A stretch of DNA of 64,000 bases from an uncultured bacterium (GTDB lineage Bacteria > Myxococcota_A > Polyangia > Polyangiales > Houyiibacteriaceae): NCBI GenBank assembly GCA_938024995.1, contig CALJDU010000013.1:1-64000 (forward strand), written 5' to 3'. Of this stretch, positions 36,161-44,303 are shown piece after piece. The translations under genes and the position numbers were made by a program. Every line of letters starts with the position of its first letter. Position 1 is the first letter of the stretch. The notes beneath the pieces were generated by a model. That model did not search any database. It was not told where the DNA came from and saw only the letters and a program-made list of their open reading frames with translations.

Positions 36161-37392
36161 ACACGACCCGCCTCGGGTTCCGAGGCGCGGCCTCTGCGTT
36201 CGCGTTGCTCTGCGGTTCGTTACTCTTCGGTTGCGGAGCCGTCGAGACACATTCGTCTGACTTTGGCTGGATGGACGGGCGCGCCGAACGCCGCGGAGAC
36301 GGAACCGGTGCGCTTCGCGTTCGCTGGGAGCGTCAGCTGGTCACGCCGGATGACGGCGACAACCTCTTCGACACGGCGTTCGTTCCGGTCGAACTCTCCG
36401 TTGCGGCGCTCGATCCCGGGCGTAACCGTGTCTACGTCGGCGCGAGCGATGGCGCCGTGCGTGGACTCGACCTCGATGGTCGCGAGCTCTTCCGGTACGA
36501 GACCGGAGCGCCGATTGAGTCGCCGCTCGTCATCGATCGGGAGCAGGGCACCATCTACGCGGTCAGCGTCGACGGCAAAGTGTTCGCGCTCGCGGACGAC
36601 ACGGGGGAGCCGGATTGGACCAAGGAGCTCACCGTCCCGACGCGCCAGGAGCCGCTCCTCACCGAGGACGCGATCTACATCATCTCCGAGACCGATCAGA
36701 TCTTCGCGCTCAATCGCGCCGACGGTGAGCTGCTCTTCTCCTACAAGCGCGACGAAACCGGAGACGACGCCTTCGCCATCGCGGGACACGCTGGGCTCGC
36801 TCGTTTTCAGAACACGCTCGTCACCGGCCTGACGGACGGAACCGTGGTCGCGATTGACGCGACCGACGGTTCGCTCAAGTGGGAGCTCCCGACGTCGATC
36901 GACGTCGAGGCGGCCGAGGGCCAGACGATTGAGTTCCACGATGTCGACACCACGCCGGTCGTGTCGGAAGAGGGCCTCGTCTACGCCGCATCGTTTGCTG
37001 CGGGTCTGTACGCGATTCGGATCGGCAGCGGCACGGTCGAGTGGCGCGAGCCGGAGATGACCGGGATCACCGGCCTCGCGATCGCAGGTCGATGGCTCGT
37101 GGTCGCTTCGGCGGACAGCGGCATCTCGCTCATCGAGCGACACAGCCGCGAGGTCGCTTGGCAACGCGAAGTTCAGCGCGGCGCACCCACGCAGCCGATC
37201 CTCACGCGAGACGGCTTGGTTCTTGTTGGTGAGTCCCGCGGCTCGATGGTCGCGCTCTCGCTCTCGAGCGGCCAAGAGATGTCGCGCATCGACTCGGGCT
37301 TCGGCTTCTCCGCGCCTCCGCGCGTCGCGGGTCCGTACGGCTGGGTGCTCAGTAACGGCGGTCGCTTGTTCGCGTTCGGCGTCCGAAACTGA
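36157..37392 (+). CDS. BamB-like PQQ-repeat beta-propeller lipoprotein
   Basis: 411 aa, start GTG 36157 overlapping the YfgM-like stop. Lipoprotein signal with Cys 26 (GSLLFGC). The body shows repeated blade motifs: VYVGASDGAVRGLDLDGRELFRY, IYAVSVDGKVFALADDTGEP, VVAIDATDGSLKWEL, VLVGESRGSMVALSLSSGQE. These are PQQ-like eight-bladed propeller repeats, and the length equals that of BamB. BamB is the outer-membrane lipoprotein of the BAM complex that inserts beta-barrel proteins. Orthology is supported by gene order but not proven; PQQ-repeat lipoproteins also have other roles. No PQQ-enzyme catalytic residues are evident. Confidence 0.82.
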   Translation: MNTTRLGFRGAASAFALLCGSLLFGCGAVETHSSDFGWMDGRAERRGDGTGALRVRWERQLVTPDDGDNLFDTAFVPVELSVAALDPGRNRVYVGASDGAVRGLDLDGRELFRYETGAPIESPLVIDREQGTIYAVSVDGKVFALADDTGEPDWTKELTVPTRQEPLLTEDAIYIISETDQIFALNRADGELLFSYKRDETGDDAFAIAGHAGLARFQNTLVTGLTDGTVVAIDATDGSLKWELPTSIDVEAAEGQTIEFHDVDTTPVVSEEGLVYAASFAAGLYAIRIGSGTVEWREPEMTGITGLAIAGRWLVVASADSGISLIERHSREVAWQREVQRGAPTQPILTRDGLVLVGESRGSMVALSLSSGQEMSRIDSGFGFSAPPRVAGPYGWVLSNGGRLFAFGVRN

Positions 37393-37468
37393 CGCTCGCG
37401 TCATCCTTGTCTGTCACAAGATAGGGCGAAGGGCTGAAGCGAGGAGGGCGCCGTAGTAGGGTCCGCGG

Positions 37469-38536
37469 ATGTACTGGATCCGTTTCGGCTTGGTCTCTGT
37501 TCTTTGGCTTGCGCTCGCGTGTGGCGACGACGACACCTCCACATCGGATGTCGGCGTGGACACCTCCGCGCCAGACACGTCTGCGTCAGATAGCGGCGTG
37601 GACACTTCGACGCCCGACACCTCCGCACCGGATACCGGAATGGACACGTCGACGCCCGACACGTCGATGCCCGACACGTCGATGCCTGACACTGCGCCGC
37701 CGATCCCAGACGACGACCCCCTCATGGGCATCGGCGCGGTCGAGACGATCCAGACTGGCTTCTTGTTCTTGGAAGGTCCTCACTGGCGCGCTGAGGATGG
37801 CGTGCTGCTCTTCACGGACATCCCGGCGAACATCATCTACCGGCTGACGGGCGACACGGTCGACACCTTCCGGACCATGAGCCAAGGCGCCAACGGGCTC
37901 GGCACCGACATCAGCGGTGAGCTCCTCGCGTGTGAACATGGAGGACGCCGCGTCTCGCGGTCCGAGAGCGGAACGTTCACGACCGTCGTGGATCGCTTCG
38001 AGGGTCAGCGGTTGAACTCGCCAAACGACATCGCGGTCCGAGACGACGGCACGATCTACTTCACTGATCCTCCGTACGGTATCAGCGAAGGGATGCGTGA
38101 GGTCCCGTTCAACGGCGTGTACCGAGTCCCGCCAGATGATGGTGCGCTGAGCGCGGAGTGGCGAGGCGGCGTCGCCACGCGTCCCAATGGCGTCATCCTC
38201 TCGCCGAGCGAAGACACGCTCTACGTCGCGTTCACGGTGACCGGTGAGATCAAAGCCTGGGACGTCGACGCGTCGGGCGCGTTGTCCGGTGAGCGAACGT
38301 TCGCGATGGCGGCGTCAGGAGCTGACGGGATGGCGATGGACCTGCGCGGCAATCTCTACGTGACCTCGAGCGCCGGCGTGGAGGTGTTCGCGCCAGACGG
38401 GACACGTTGGGGAGCCATCTCTTTCCCGATGCAGCCCGCCAACTGCGCGTTCGGTGATGACGACGCGCTCACGCTCTACGTCACAGCGAGAAGCGGGCTC
38501 TACAAGGTCCGGATGCGCATCCCAGGCGACATCTAG
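37469..38536 (+). CDS. SMP-30/gluconolactonase-like lipoprotein
   Basis: 355 aa. Lipoprotein signal ending LALAC (Cys 18), mature start C-G-D-D-D, then a Thr/Asp/Pro/Ser repeat linker (DTSTPDTSAPDT, to about residue 78). The catalytic-type domain (about 85-355) is a six-bladed propeller of the SMP-30/LRE family, with the metal ligands in expected places: Glu in FLEGPHW, Asn in LNSPNDIAV and Asp in ASGADGMAMD, plus YFTDPPYG. Family members are calcium-dependent lactonases acting on sugar lactones; secreted versions may hydrolyse other lactones or phosphotriesters. The substrate is unknown. Surface or periplasmic location is predicted. Confidence 0.88.
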   Translation: MYWIRFGLVSVLWLALACGDDDTSTSDVGVDTSAPDTSASDSGVDTSTPDTSAPDTGMDTSTPDTSMPDTSMPDTAPPIPDDDPLMGIGAVETIQTGFLFLEGPHWRAEDGVLLFTDIPANIIYRLTGDTVDTFRTMSQGANGLGTDISGELLACEHGGRRVSRSESGTFTTVVDRFEGQRLNSPNDIAVRDDGTIYFTDPPYGISEGMREVPFNGVYRVPPDDGALSAEWRGGVATRPNGVILSPSEDTLYVAFTVTGEIKAWDVDASGALSGERTFAMAASGADGMAMDLRGNLYVTSSAGVEVFAPDGTRWGAISFPMQPANCAFGDDDALTLYVTARSGLYKVRMRIPGDI

Positions 38537-38651
38537 CCTTCTCCCACAGCCTCAGTCGTGAGTTTACATAATCTATCTTCTGCGAAGTTGGAAGCCAGGC
38601 TTGAGGGACACCCCACTTCAGCTGCCTCCCATTGATGAGGAAGGACGCTCG

Positions 38652-38822
38652 GTGAGGGACAGTCACTTCAGTCGGCTCATGGAACACTGCGAGGTCGTGG
38701 AGGTCGTTTTCCAAGACAGCGAGTTCGACGAAGCGACAGCCCTCGTCGAGGCGTGTCTCGGCCCGAAGCCAGGACTCAGCGACGCGATCCAGAGTCTGTT
38801 CAACGGGCAGCCAGCCGGTTAA
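38652..38822 (+). CDS. Possible small acidic protein (56 aa, or 73 aa from TTG 38601)
   Basis: A short frame with GC-rich third positions, GTG start at 38652 and a GAGGAAGG site 9-16 bases ahead. The product is acidic and helical (HCEVVEVVFQDSEFDEATALVEACLG). A TTG at 38601 begins a copy of the same roughly 27-base sequence found at 38652, so the start could be either. No family recognised. It ends 8 bases before the hairpin cluster. It may be a real small gene or a chance frame. Confidence 0.35.
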   Translation: MRDSHFSRLMEHCEVVEVVFQDSEFDEATALVEACLGPKPGLSDAIQSLFNGQPAG

Positions 38823-38992
38823 ATAAAAATGCCCACGACGGGGGCGACCGTCGTGGGCGGAGCTACACCGCGGGGCGACGCGAGGTAGCTGTCGTGTCCC
38901 GGGAGGATGGGACAAGTCACACCATGGTGGCAGCCAGGTGTGACCAAAGCGTTCGCCTGAGGTTCAGGCGCAAGCAAGTGAGCTGGTTTTGA
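38823..38992 (-). ncRNA. Candidate structured RNA of five consecutive hairpins (3' UTR or sRNA)
   Basis: The 170 bases downstream of the 61-aa minus-strand gene hold five separate stem-loops: CGCCTGA/TCAGGCG (38954-38970), GTCACACC/GGTGTGAC with an inner TGG/CCA (38916-38944), TGTCCC/GGGACA (38895-38914), AGCTAC/GTAGCT (38861-38890) and the 11-bp terminator stem (38831-38858). On the minus strand the last hairpin is followed by ATTTTTATTT, so transcription from the right is implied. It may be a 3'-UTR-derived or independent regulatory RNA. It matches no RNA family I can recognise; signal recognition particle RNA was considered and rejected. Confidence 0.45.
38824..38858 (-). terminator. Strong intrinsic terminator for minus-strand transcript
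   Basis: GCCCACGACGG (38831-38841) and CCGTCGTGGGC (38848-38858) form a perfect 11-bp stem with a 6-base loop. Read on the minus strand it is followed by ATTTTTATTT. On the plus strand no T-run follows, so it serves mainly the right-hand minus-strand gene. Confidence 0.85.
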
Positions 38993-39178
38993 CTACCAGC
39001 CGAAGTCGAAATCGAGCTCTTTGGGCTCTTCCCGCAGCGAGTCGTCCTCGCCGGGATTGAAGCTGGCTTCGCGGTAGAGGTCGTCGAGCGACCAGCCGCA
39101 CTTTTTCTCGGGTTGAATCACCTCACGCTGAAACTCGGCCAGGGTTCGGTAATGTTGGGGTCCACCACGTCGCTTCAT
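38993..39178 (-). CDS. Small hypothetical protein (61 aa)
   Basis: ATG 39178 has an excellent CGGAGG site 5 bases upstream on the minus strand. The product is basic at the N-terminus (MKRRGGPQHYRTLAEFQREV), has one Cys, and is acidic at the C-terminus (DDSLREEPKELDFDFGW). No membrane segment, signal or known family. It is followed by the hairpin cluster and terminator, so the transcript has an unusually long structured 3' end. It is divergent from parA across 156 bases, which makes shared regulation with the chromosome-partition operon possible. Confidence 0.7.
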   Translation of the reverse strand: MKRRGGPQHYRTLAEFQREVIQPEKKCGWSLDDLYREASFNPGEDDSLREEPKELDFDFGW

Positions 39179-39278
39179 TGCATCCTCCGAGAGAGAACGT
39201 AGGCCGGTGTATTCCGTTCGCCCACGTTGTCCTACATCTGACGACATCCTACGACCTATTCCCACCTCTTCCAAATTT

Positions 39279-39290
39279 GTGGCGCGCCAC
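39279..39290. promoter_or_regulatory. Perfect 12-bp palindrome upstream of parA
   Basis: GTGGCGCGCCAC lies 44 bases before the parA start, between parA and the divergent small gene. It is not the parS consensus (TGTTTCACGTGAAACA type). It may be an operator, possibly for ParA autoregulation; that is inference from position only. Confidence 0.3.
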
Positions 39291-39334
39291 GAGACACCAC
39301 TTCGAAACGACACGGTTGCTTGTTAGACGAGCGC

Positions 39335-40108
39335 ATGGCTCGAGTTGTCGCGATCGCGAACCAAAAAGGAGGCGTCGGCAAGACGACCACCGCTGTGAAC
39401 CTCGCCGCGAGCTTGGCTGTCGCCGAGCAGAGCGTCTTGCTGATTGATCTCGATCCGCAGGGGAACGCTTCCACCGGTGTCGGCTGCGCTCCCGGCACGT
39501 ACGAAAGCGGGACGTATCGCGTGTTGCTTGGTGAAGCGACGGTTCAAGAGACGGCGCTCTCAACTGAGATGTTCGGGCTCGAGGTGCTCCCGGCGACCCA
39601 AGATCTTGTCGCGATTGAGCGCGAGCTCGCCGACGACGACGACAGCGCGGTCCACCTCCGCGACGCGCTCGCCCCGGTACGTGCGCAGTACGACTTCATC
39701 ATCTTGGATTGCCCCCCTTCTCTCGGCGTCCTCACCATCAACGCGCTCACCGCCGCGGACATGGTGCTGGTCCCGATGCAGTGCGAGTACTACGCGCTTG
39801 AGGGGCTCTCGCAGTTGGTGGGGACCATCGAGCGTGTGCGCGCCGCCTACAACGAGGAGCTGCACGTGCATGGCGTTCTCTTCACGATGTTCGACGCGCG
39901 GAACAACCTCGCGCGCGAGGTCGCCGAAGAGGTCCGCGAGCACTTCCACGTGTACGAAACCATCATCCCGCGCAACATCCGCTTGGCCGAGGCTCCGTCC
40001 CATGGTCAGCCGGCGATCCTCTACGATCCCTCCTCGCGCGGTGCCTATAAGTACCTCTCGCTGGCGCGTGAGCTCCTCGAAGCGCTCTCTCCAGAAGCGG
40101 CGGCTTAA
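39335..40108 (+). CDS. parA: Chromosome-partitioning ATPase ParA (Soj)
   Basis: 257 aa, start ATG 39335. Deviant Walker A KGGVGKTT (11-18) with the signature lysine K11, Walker A' in LIDLDPQGNAS, and Walker B in YDFIILDCPPSLG. There is no N-terminal helix-turn-helix, so it is the short chromosomal Soj type that binds DNA non-specifically and relays ParB-parS complexes. The parB ATG overlaps its stop by one base (TAATG), so the pair is coupled. rRNA methyltransferase and gidA genes, the usual neighbours near the origin, are not in the window, and no parS site was found by eye. Confidence 0.96.
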   Translation: MARVVAIANQKGGVGKTTTAVNLAASLAVAEQSVLLIDLDPQGNASTGVGCAPGTYESGTYRVLLGEATVQETALSTEMFGLEVLPATQDLVAIERELADDDDSAVHLRDALAPVRAQYDFIILDCPPSLGVLTINALTAADMVLVPMQCEYYALEGLSQLVGTIERVRAAYNEELHVHGVLFTMFDARNNLAREVAEEVREHFHVYETIIPRNIRLAEAPSHGQPAILYDPSSRGAYKYLSLARELLEALSPEAAA

Positions 40109-40965
40109 TGGCGAAGCGACGACTCGGACGCGGGCTCGATGGGATGCTCCCGGCCGCGTCCAAAGGCGGATCCACCCGCGGGCAGAACCTTGCGAAGATC
40201 GAGGAGCTGCACCCGAACAAGCTGCAGCCACGGAAGCGCTTTGAAGACACCGCGCTCGCCGAGTTGACCGCGTCGATCCAAGAACACGGGATCCTTGAGC
40301 CCATCTTGGTTCGTCGTCGCAAGCGCAGCGGCTTTGAGATTATCGCCGGTGAACGTCGCTGGCGCGCGGCGCAAAAGGCCGGTCTCAAAGAGGTGCCGAT
40401 CTTCGTTCGCGAGCTGACGGATGAGGTCGCGTTCGAGGCCGCGCTGGTCGAGAACATTCAGCGCGAAGATCTCAACCCGATCGAGACCGCGCTCGCGTTC
40501 AAGCGATTGATCGAAGAGTACGGCCACACTCAGGAACAGGTCGCCGAACGTGTCGGTAAGGACCGCTCGACGGTCGCCAATGCGCTGCGCCTGCTCAAGC
40601 TCCCAAAGGCGGTCCTCGAGCGCGTCGAGCACGGCCAGCTCTCTGAGGGTCACGGCCGCGCCCTGCTCGCTGCGCCGAGCGCCAAGGAGATGAAGCGCCT
40701 CGCGAAGACCGCGGTTGAGGAGTCGCTGAGCGTTCGTGAGATCGAGCGCCGCGCGCGCGCGCTGGCGAACGGTGAGCCCGAGACGAAGAAGAAGAAACCG
40801 CGCAAATCAGCGAACGTACGCGACCTCGAGAAGCGGCTCGGGCGCGCGCTTGGCGCGACGGTGAACCTCGTCGAGAAAAAGAAAGGCGCAGGCAAAATCG
40901 AGATCGACTTCTCGAGCTATGAAGAGCTCGACGCGATCATCGCGAAGATCCTCAAGCGTCGATGA
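40108..40965 (+). CDS. parB: Chromosome-partitioning protein ParB (Spo0J)
   Basis: 285 aa. N-terminal CTPase/ParB domain with the C-motif-like region (IQEHGILEPILVRR) and GERRWRAAQKAG, the arginine box that binds CTP. Central helix-turn-helix (YGHTQEQVAERVGKDRSTVANALRLLKLP) reads parS. A Lys-rich linker (ETKKKKPRKS) leads to the C-terminal dimerisation domain (ALGATVNLVEKKKGAGKIEIDFSSYEELD). ParB spreads around parS and stimulates ParA. Start overlaps the parA stop; stop overlaps the next ATG, so three genes form one translationally coupled unit. Confidence 0.96.
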   Translation: MAKRRLGRGLDGMLPAASKGGSTRGQNLAKIEELHPNKLQPRKRFEDTALAELTASIQEHGILEPILVRRRKRSGFEIIAGERRWRAAQKAGLKEVPIFVRELTDEVAFEAALVENIQREDLNPIETALAFKRLIEEYGHTQEQVAERVGKDRSTVANALRLLKLPKAVLERVEHGQLSEGHGRALLAAPSAKEMKRLAKTAVEESLSVREIERRARALANGEPETKKKKPRKSANVRDLEKRLGRALGATVNLVEKKKGAGKIEIDFSSYEELDAIIAKILKRR

Positions 40966-41426
40966 CCTCAGCTCCGAAGATTCAGCGTGGCTTCTCCGTC
41001 GTCCTCTCGCGAGAGCTCTCGCGCTCCCGCGAGTTCTACCTACGCTTGCTCGACTTTCGAGTGGTCTTCGACAGCGACTGGTTCGTTCACCTGCAAGCCG
41101 AAGACGTCCTGGGGGTGGAGCTCGGGCTCATGAGCTTCGACCATGACCTCGTCCCCGCTTCGTTTCGGGGCGCACAGTCTCTCGAGGCACAGTCTCCCAA
41201 GGCACAGTCGGGAGGCGTCATGATCACGATCGTGGTCGACGACGTGGACGCGGTGCACGAGCGCGCGAAGTCGATGGACGTCGTGATCGTCGAACCACCG
41301 CGTGACCTCTTCTATGGTCAGCGACGGATGCTCGTGACCGATCCTGACGGAACGTTGCTCGACATCTCGAGCGAGTGCGCGCCTTCTCCAGAGTTCCTCG
41401 CTAGCTTGAGCGAGACCGACGCCTAA
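40962..41426 (+). CDS. VOC-superfamily (glyoxalase/bleomycin-resistance-like) protein
   Basis: 154 aa, ATGA overlap with parB. It shows the paired beta-alpha-beta-beta-beta pattern of the VOC fold: first half SRSREFYLRLLDFRVVFDSDWFVHLQ, second half ITIVVDDVDAVHERAKSM...FYGQRRMLVTDPDGTLLDIS. The PDG..(L)DI ending is typical of bleomycin-resistance-like members. A short low-complexity insert (GAQSLEAQSPKAQSGG) links the halves. Metal ligands are not certain. Substrate unknown; the position after parAB is probably incidental. The stop overlaps the convergent lipoprotein stop by 4 bases. Confidence 0.82.
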   Translation: MTSAPKIQRGFSVVLSRELSRSREFYLRLLDFRVVFDSDWFVHLQAEDVLGVELGLMSFDHDLVPASFRGAQSLEAQSPKAQSGGVMITIVVDDVDAVHERAKSMDVVIVEPPRDLFYGQRRMLVTDPDGTLLDISSECAPSPEFLASLSETDA

Positions 41427-42352
41427 TCCATTCGGCATGGCGTAAAGGTCACGCCGCTCGGCCCGAATGGGCTGGCTTGCACCCGGTAGACCCCCGAGCT
41501 GTCTCGCGCGAACGCGACGCCGCCAGCGTTCGGCGCCCGATCGGCCGGCGTGTCCCGGAGCGACTCCTCAGGTCGACCGCGGTAAAAGAGACCGGTCGAG
41601 GTCACCAGCGCGTCCCCGCGTTTGGAATACGTGATGTCCGTGGTCAACGCGATGGATGGATCGATCGCCCCTCTCGCGAAGAAGACGATCCCGATGGTCC
41701 CCAGCAACCCTGAGCCGAAGTTCGCGAAGTACGCGCGTGAGCCCACCAGCCACACGCGATCGGTCGGCCAGTCGTAGAACATCGAAGTGAACCCTCGATC
41801 CTCGAACGGGAAGCGATGTCTGGCCACCTCGACGGACACATCGATCGTTTCTTTGATGTCGGGAGGCTCGTCAAAGCGCGCCAGGACCGCGACCGCTTCA
41901 TCATCGGGATCGGGGTACGCGAGGTAGACGCCATCTGGGCCCACCGCGAGGCCGCGGAGGTCGGCGATCAAGACATCGGGGTCGAGGGTAGCGACGATCG
42001 CCGAGTCAGCGCGAGCGCGCGACAGGACGGCGATGTGAACCGCGTCGTTGAACGCGACGTAGAAGTGATCAGGGTGACGGTCAGACGCGGCGAGACGCAC
42101 CCGAGAGCTCGTCTCCAACAGCCCAAGCGACTCCACCGCTTCGTGGTCCAGCGCGGGGCAACGCGGATGATCGACGATGACGCCAGTGTCCATCATGGAC
42201 GAGCCGTCGAGACTCGCGTCTCCTGTCCCGCTGTCCCTCTGGACGACCGAGGTGTCGGCCGGAGGGGGTGGCGGCGGGAGGTCGTCGTCACCACACGCGA
42301 CCAGCGACGTGATCAACACCAACGAGACGACCCACCCTGTCCGACCGCGCAT
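41423..42352 (-). CDS. Predicted lipoprotein, paralog of the next upstream gene (309 aa)
   Basis: ATG 42352 is preceded directly by an in-frame GTG. The lipoprotein signal ends SLVAC (Cys about residue 20), mature start C-G-D-D-D-L followed by a Pro/Asp/Ser linker. The rest is beta-rich with segments such as DHFYVAFNDAVHIAVLSRA and GLAVGPDGVYLAYPDPDDEAV, suggesting a propeller. The C-terminal GGVAFARDSSGVYRV...TPCRM matches GAVAFAHDNSGVFSL...HACQ of the upstream neighbour, so the two are tandem paralogs. No catalytic motif. Convergent with the VOC gene. Confidence 0.75.
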   Translation of the reverse strand: MRGRTGWVVSLVLITSLVACGDDDLPPPPPPADTSVVQRDSGTGDASLDGSSMMDTGVIVDHPRCPALDHEAVESLGLLETSSRVRLAASDRHPDHFYVAFNDAVHIAVLSRARADSAIVATLDPDVLIADLRGLAVGPDGVYLAYPDPDDEAVAVLARFDEPPDIKETIDVSVEVARHRFPFEDRGFTSMFYDWPTDRVWLVGSRAYFANFGSGLLGTIGIVFFARGAIDPSIALTTDITYSKRGDALVTSTGLFYRGRPEESLRDTPADRAPNAGGVAFARDSSGVYRVQASPFGPSGVTFTPCRMD

Positions 42353-42399
42353 CACGCATCAGCCTACACGGCTTCTCCCGTGCCCGTCTCCTGTCCTCG

Positions 42400-43308
42400 T
42401 TAGCGCTGGCAGGCGTGGAACCCGAGCGACACGGTTCGCTCGTCGACCTTGACGAGCGAGAAGACACCGCTGTTGTCATGCGCGAACGCGACCGCGCCCT
42501 CGGGCGCGCCAGGCACTCGATAGGTGGCGCCGCGCACCAAGCCGCCAATGCCGGCCTCCGCGCTCGCTTGGACAACCTCCCCGGACGACAGGACCAAGAG
42601 GTCTCCGGAGATCGCGAGGGTCGCGTCGGTGATGTCCGCGCTCGCGCTCGGTCCGAACGGTACGAGCTCTTCTTGGTCGCCGCCAAAGCTCCCCTCATAC
42701 AGCTGTGCCCCCATCACGTAGAACAGGCCCGCTTCCCAGTCGAGAAAGAGCGCGGAGAGCGCTTCGTCGGCGCTCCCCTCGGGGAGAACATGCTCGCTGA
42801 CCTCAGCCTCCACGCGAACGAGCAGCTGGCTCGGAACGGTCTCACTGAAGCGCAGAAGTCGGATCCGCTCGTCGCCGAATGGACGATCCGCCATGTAGAT
42901 GAACCCGTCTGGCCCCGCACTGATCCCGATCACGTTCATGACGGCGGGCTCGGCGTCGACCTCCATCGTCGCCGCCAGGCAGCCCACGTTGTTGATCATC
43001 ATGAGGGAGCCCTCGGACCAGATGTAGACATGGTTGTGAAGCGCGCTGGTGGCGAGCTGGGCACTGCCCGCGTCGACCGGCAACGACCTCGTGGAGAGCG
43101 GGTCCGCGTAGATCAGGCCCAAGTGTTGGACCGGTCCGAGGGTGCGACACGACCGAAGCGGCTCCGTCGATGGCGCCGGGTCGTCTGGACCGGGAGCCGG
43201 CGCGATCGGTCCCACGCGATCCGTCGAGCCAGGAGCGGCTGGGGCGAGCGCGGCATCCGCGCAACCAGAGAGCAATAGAACGAGGGCGAAGACGTATCTG
43301 TGACTCAC
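42400..43308 (-). CDS. Predicted lipoprotein, paralog of the downstream neighbour (302 aa)
   Basis: GTG 43308 start. Short lipoprotein signal (MSHRYVFALVLLLSGC, Cys 16), then an Ala/Pro/Asp linker with acidic and Pro-rich sequence. Beta-rich body (HNHVYIWSEGSLMMINNVG, GISAGPDGFIYMADRPFGDERIRLLRF) resembles a propeller, and its ending aligns with that of the downstream gene. 47 bases separate the two, so they are probably co-transcribed. Function unknown. Confidence 0.75.
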   Translation of the reverse strand: MSHRYVFALVLLLSGCADAALAPAAPGSTDRVGPIAPAPGPDDPAPSTEPLRSCRTLGPVQHLGLIYADPLSTRSLPVDAGSAQLATSALHNHVYIWSEGSLMMINNVGCLAATMEVDAEPAVMNVIGISAGPDGFIYMADRPFGDERIRLLRFSETVPSQLLVRVEAEVSEHVLPEGSADEALSALFLDWEAGLFYVMGAQLYEGSFGGDQEELVPFGPSASADITDATLAISGDLLVLSSGEVVQASAEAGIGGLVRGATYRVPGAPEGAVAFAHDNSGVFSLVKVDERTVSLGFHACQR

Positions 43309-43381
43309 GAAGACAAGCTGCGCATCGTCCCCCAGGCTGTCTAGTCCTGTTGAAAAGTTACAGGAACGCTCGTGCGCTGGA

Positions 43382-44254
43382 TTACGGGTTACGCCGTTCG
43401 GCGGCCAGCACGGTGTTCTCCAGGAGGATCGCGATGGTCATGGGTCCAACGCCGCCGGGAACGGGCGTGATGTAGCCCGCCCTCTCCTGCGCCTCTGCGA
43501 AATCGACGTCCCCCACGAGCGTCCCTGGCGCTTCGCCTTCTTTGGGCTCGAGTCGATTGATGCCGACATCAATGACGACCGCACCTTCTTTGAGCCACGC
43601 CCCCTGGATGAGCTCCGGCCGTCCAACCGCCGCCACGATGACGTCGCTCTCGCGGACCCGGCTCTCGAGGTCCTTCGTGCGCGAGTGCGCGATGCTCACC
43701 GTCGCGTTCTTCGCGAGGAGCATAAGCGCGACGGGCTTGCCGACCAGAATGGACCGACCCACGACCAACGCGCGCTTGCCGCTCAGATCGTACTCGATGT
43801 CTTCGAGGAAGCGCATGCAACCCGTGGGGGTACACGGCGTGAGCCCGGAGCGACCGACCACAAGCGCTCCGGCGTTCACGGGGTGCAAGCCGTCGACGTC
43901 TTTGCGGGGATCGATCGCGTCGACGACCACGCCTTCATCCAGGTGACTCGGAAGCGGAAGCTGGACGAGGATCCCGTCGACGTTCTCATCCGCGTTGAGG
44001 GTGGCGATGAGGGCGAGCAGCGCGTCCATCGGGGTCTCGACCGGGAGGCGATGCACGCGCCCCTCGATGTGACACTTGCCAGCCATGCGCTCCTTCGCGC
44101 CGACGTAGACCTGCGAGGCGGGATCATCACCGACCAGCACGACGTCGAGGCCAGGAGCGCGACCGTGCTTTCGCTTGAACCGCTTCGCTCGAACGCGAAC
44201 GTCCTTGCGAGTCCGTCGCGCGAGCGCGCGCCCATCGAGAATCTCAGCCGGCAT
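43382..44254 (-). CDS. folD: Bifunctional methylenetetrahydrofolate dehydrogenase/cyclohydrolase FolD
   Basis: 290 aa. Interconverts 5,10-methylene-THF and 10-formyl-THF with NADP+. Y50 and catalytic K54 (SQVYVGAKERM), the signature DGILVQLPLP, DVDGLHP, the nucleotide-binding VVGRSILVGKPVALML and the closing TPVPGGVGPMT are all present. Length is normal. The KERM...KCHIEG region after the catalytic lysine is slightly more charged than usual. No other folate gene is adjacent. Housekeeping cytoplasmic enzyme. Confidence 0.97.
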   Translation of the reverse strand: MPAEILDGRALARRTRKDVRVRAKRFKRKHGRAPGLDVVLVGDDPASQVYVGAKERMAGKCHIEGRVHRLPVETPMDALLALIATLNADENVDGILVQLPLPSHLDEGVVVDAIDPRKDVDGLHPVNAGALVVGRSGLTPCTPTGCMRFLEDIEYDLSGKRALVVGRSILVGKPVALMLLAKNATVSIAHSRTKDLESRVRESDVIVAAVGRPELIQGAWLKEGAVVIDVGINRLEPKEGEAPGTLVGDVDFAEAQERAGYITPVPGGVGPMTIAILLENTVLAAERRNP

Positions 44255-44303
44255 AGGAGCGCAGTTACCACCGAATCGCGGCGATGTCCGTTCCGGTTTG
44301 GTG

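Noticed and set aside
38481..38915. Minus-strand frame across the terminator and the small acidic gene
   Set aside because: It would have to be translated through the strong 38831-38858 hairpin, and the product lacks any domain.
38916..38944. Resemblance of GGCAGCCAGG to signal recognition particle RNA
   Set aside because: The conserved tetraloop and asymmetric internal loop of SRP RNA are absent.
39279..39290. Palindrome considered as parS
   Set aside because: It does not match the known parS consensus and is only 12 bp.
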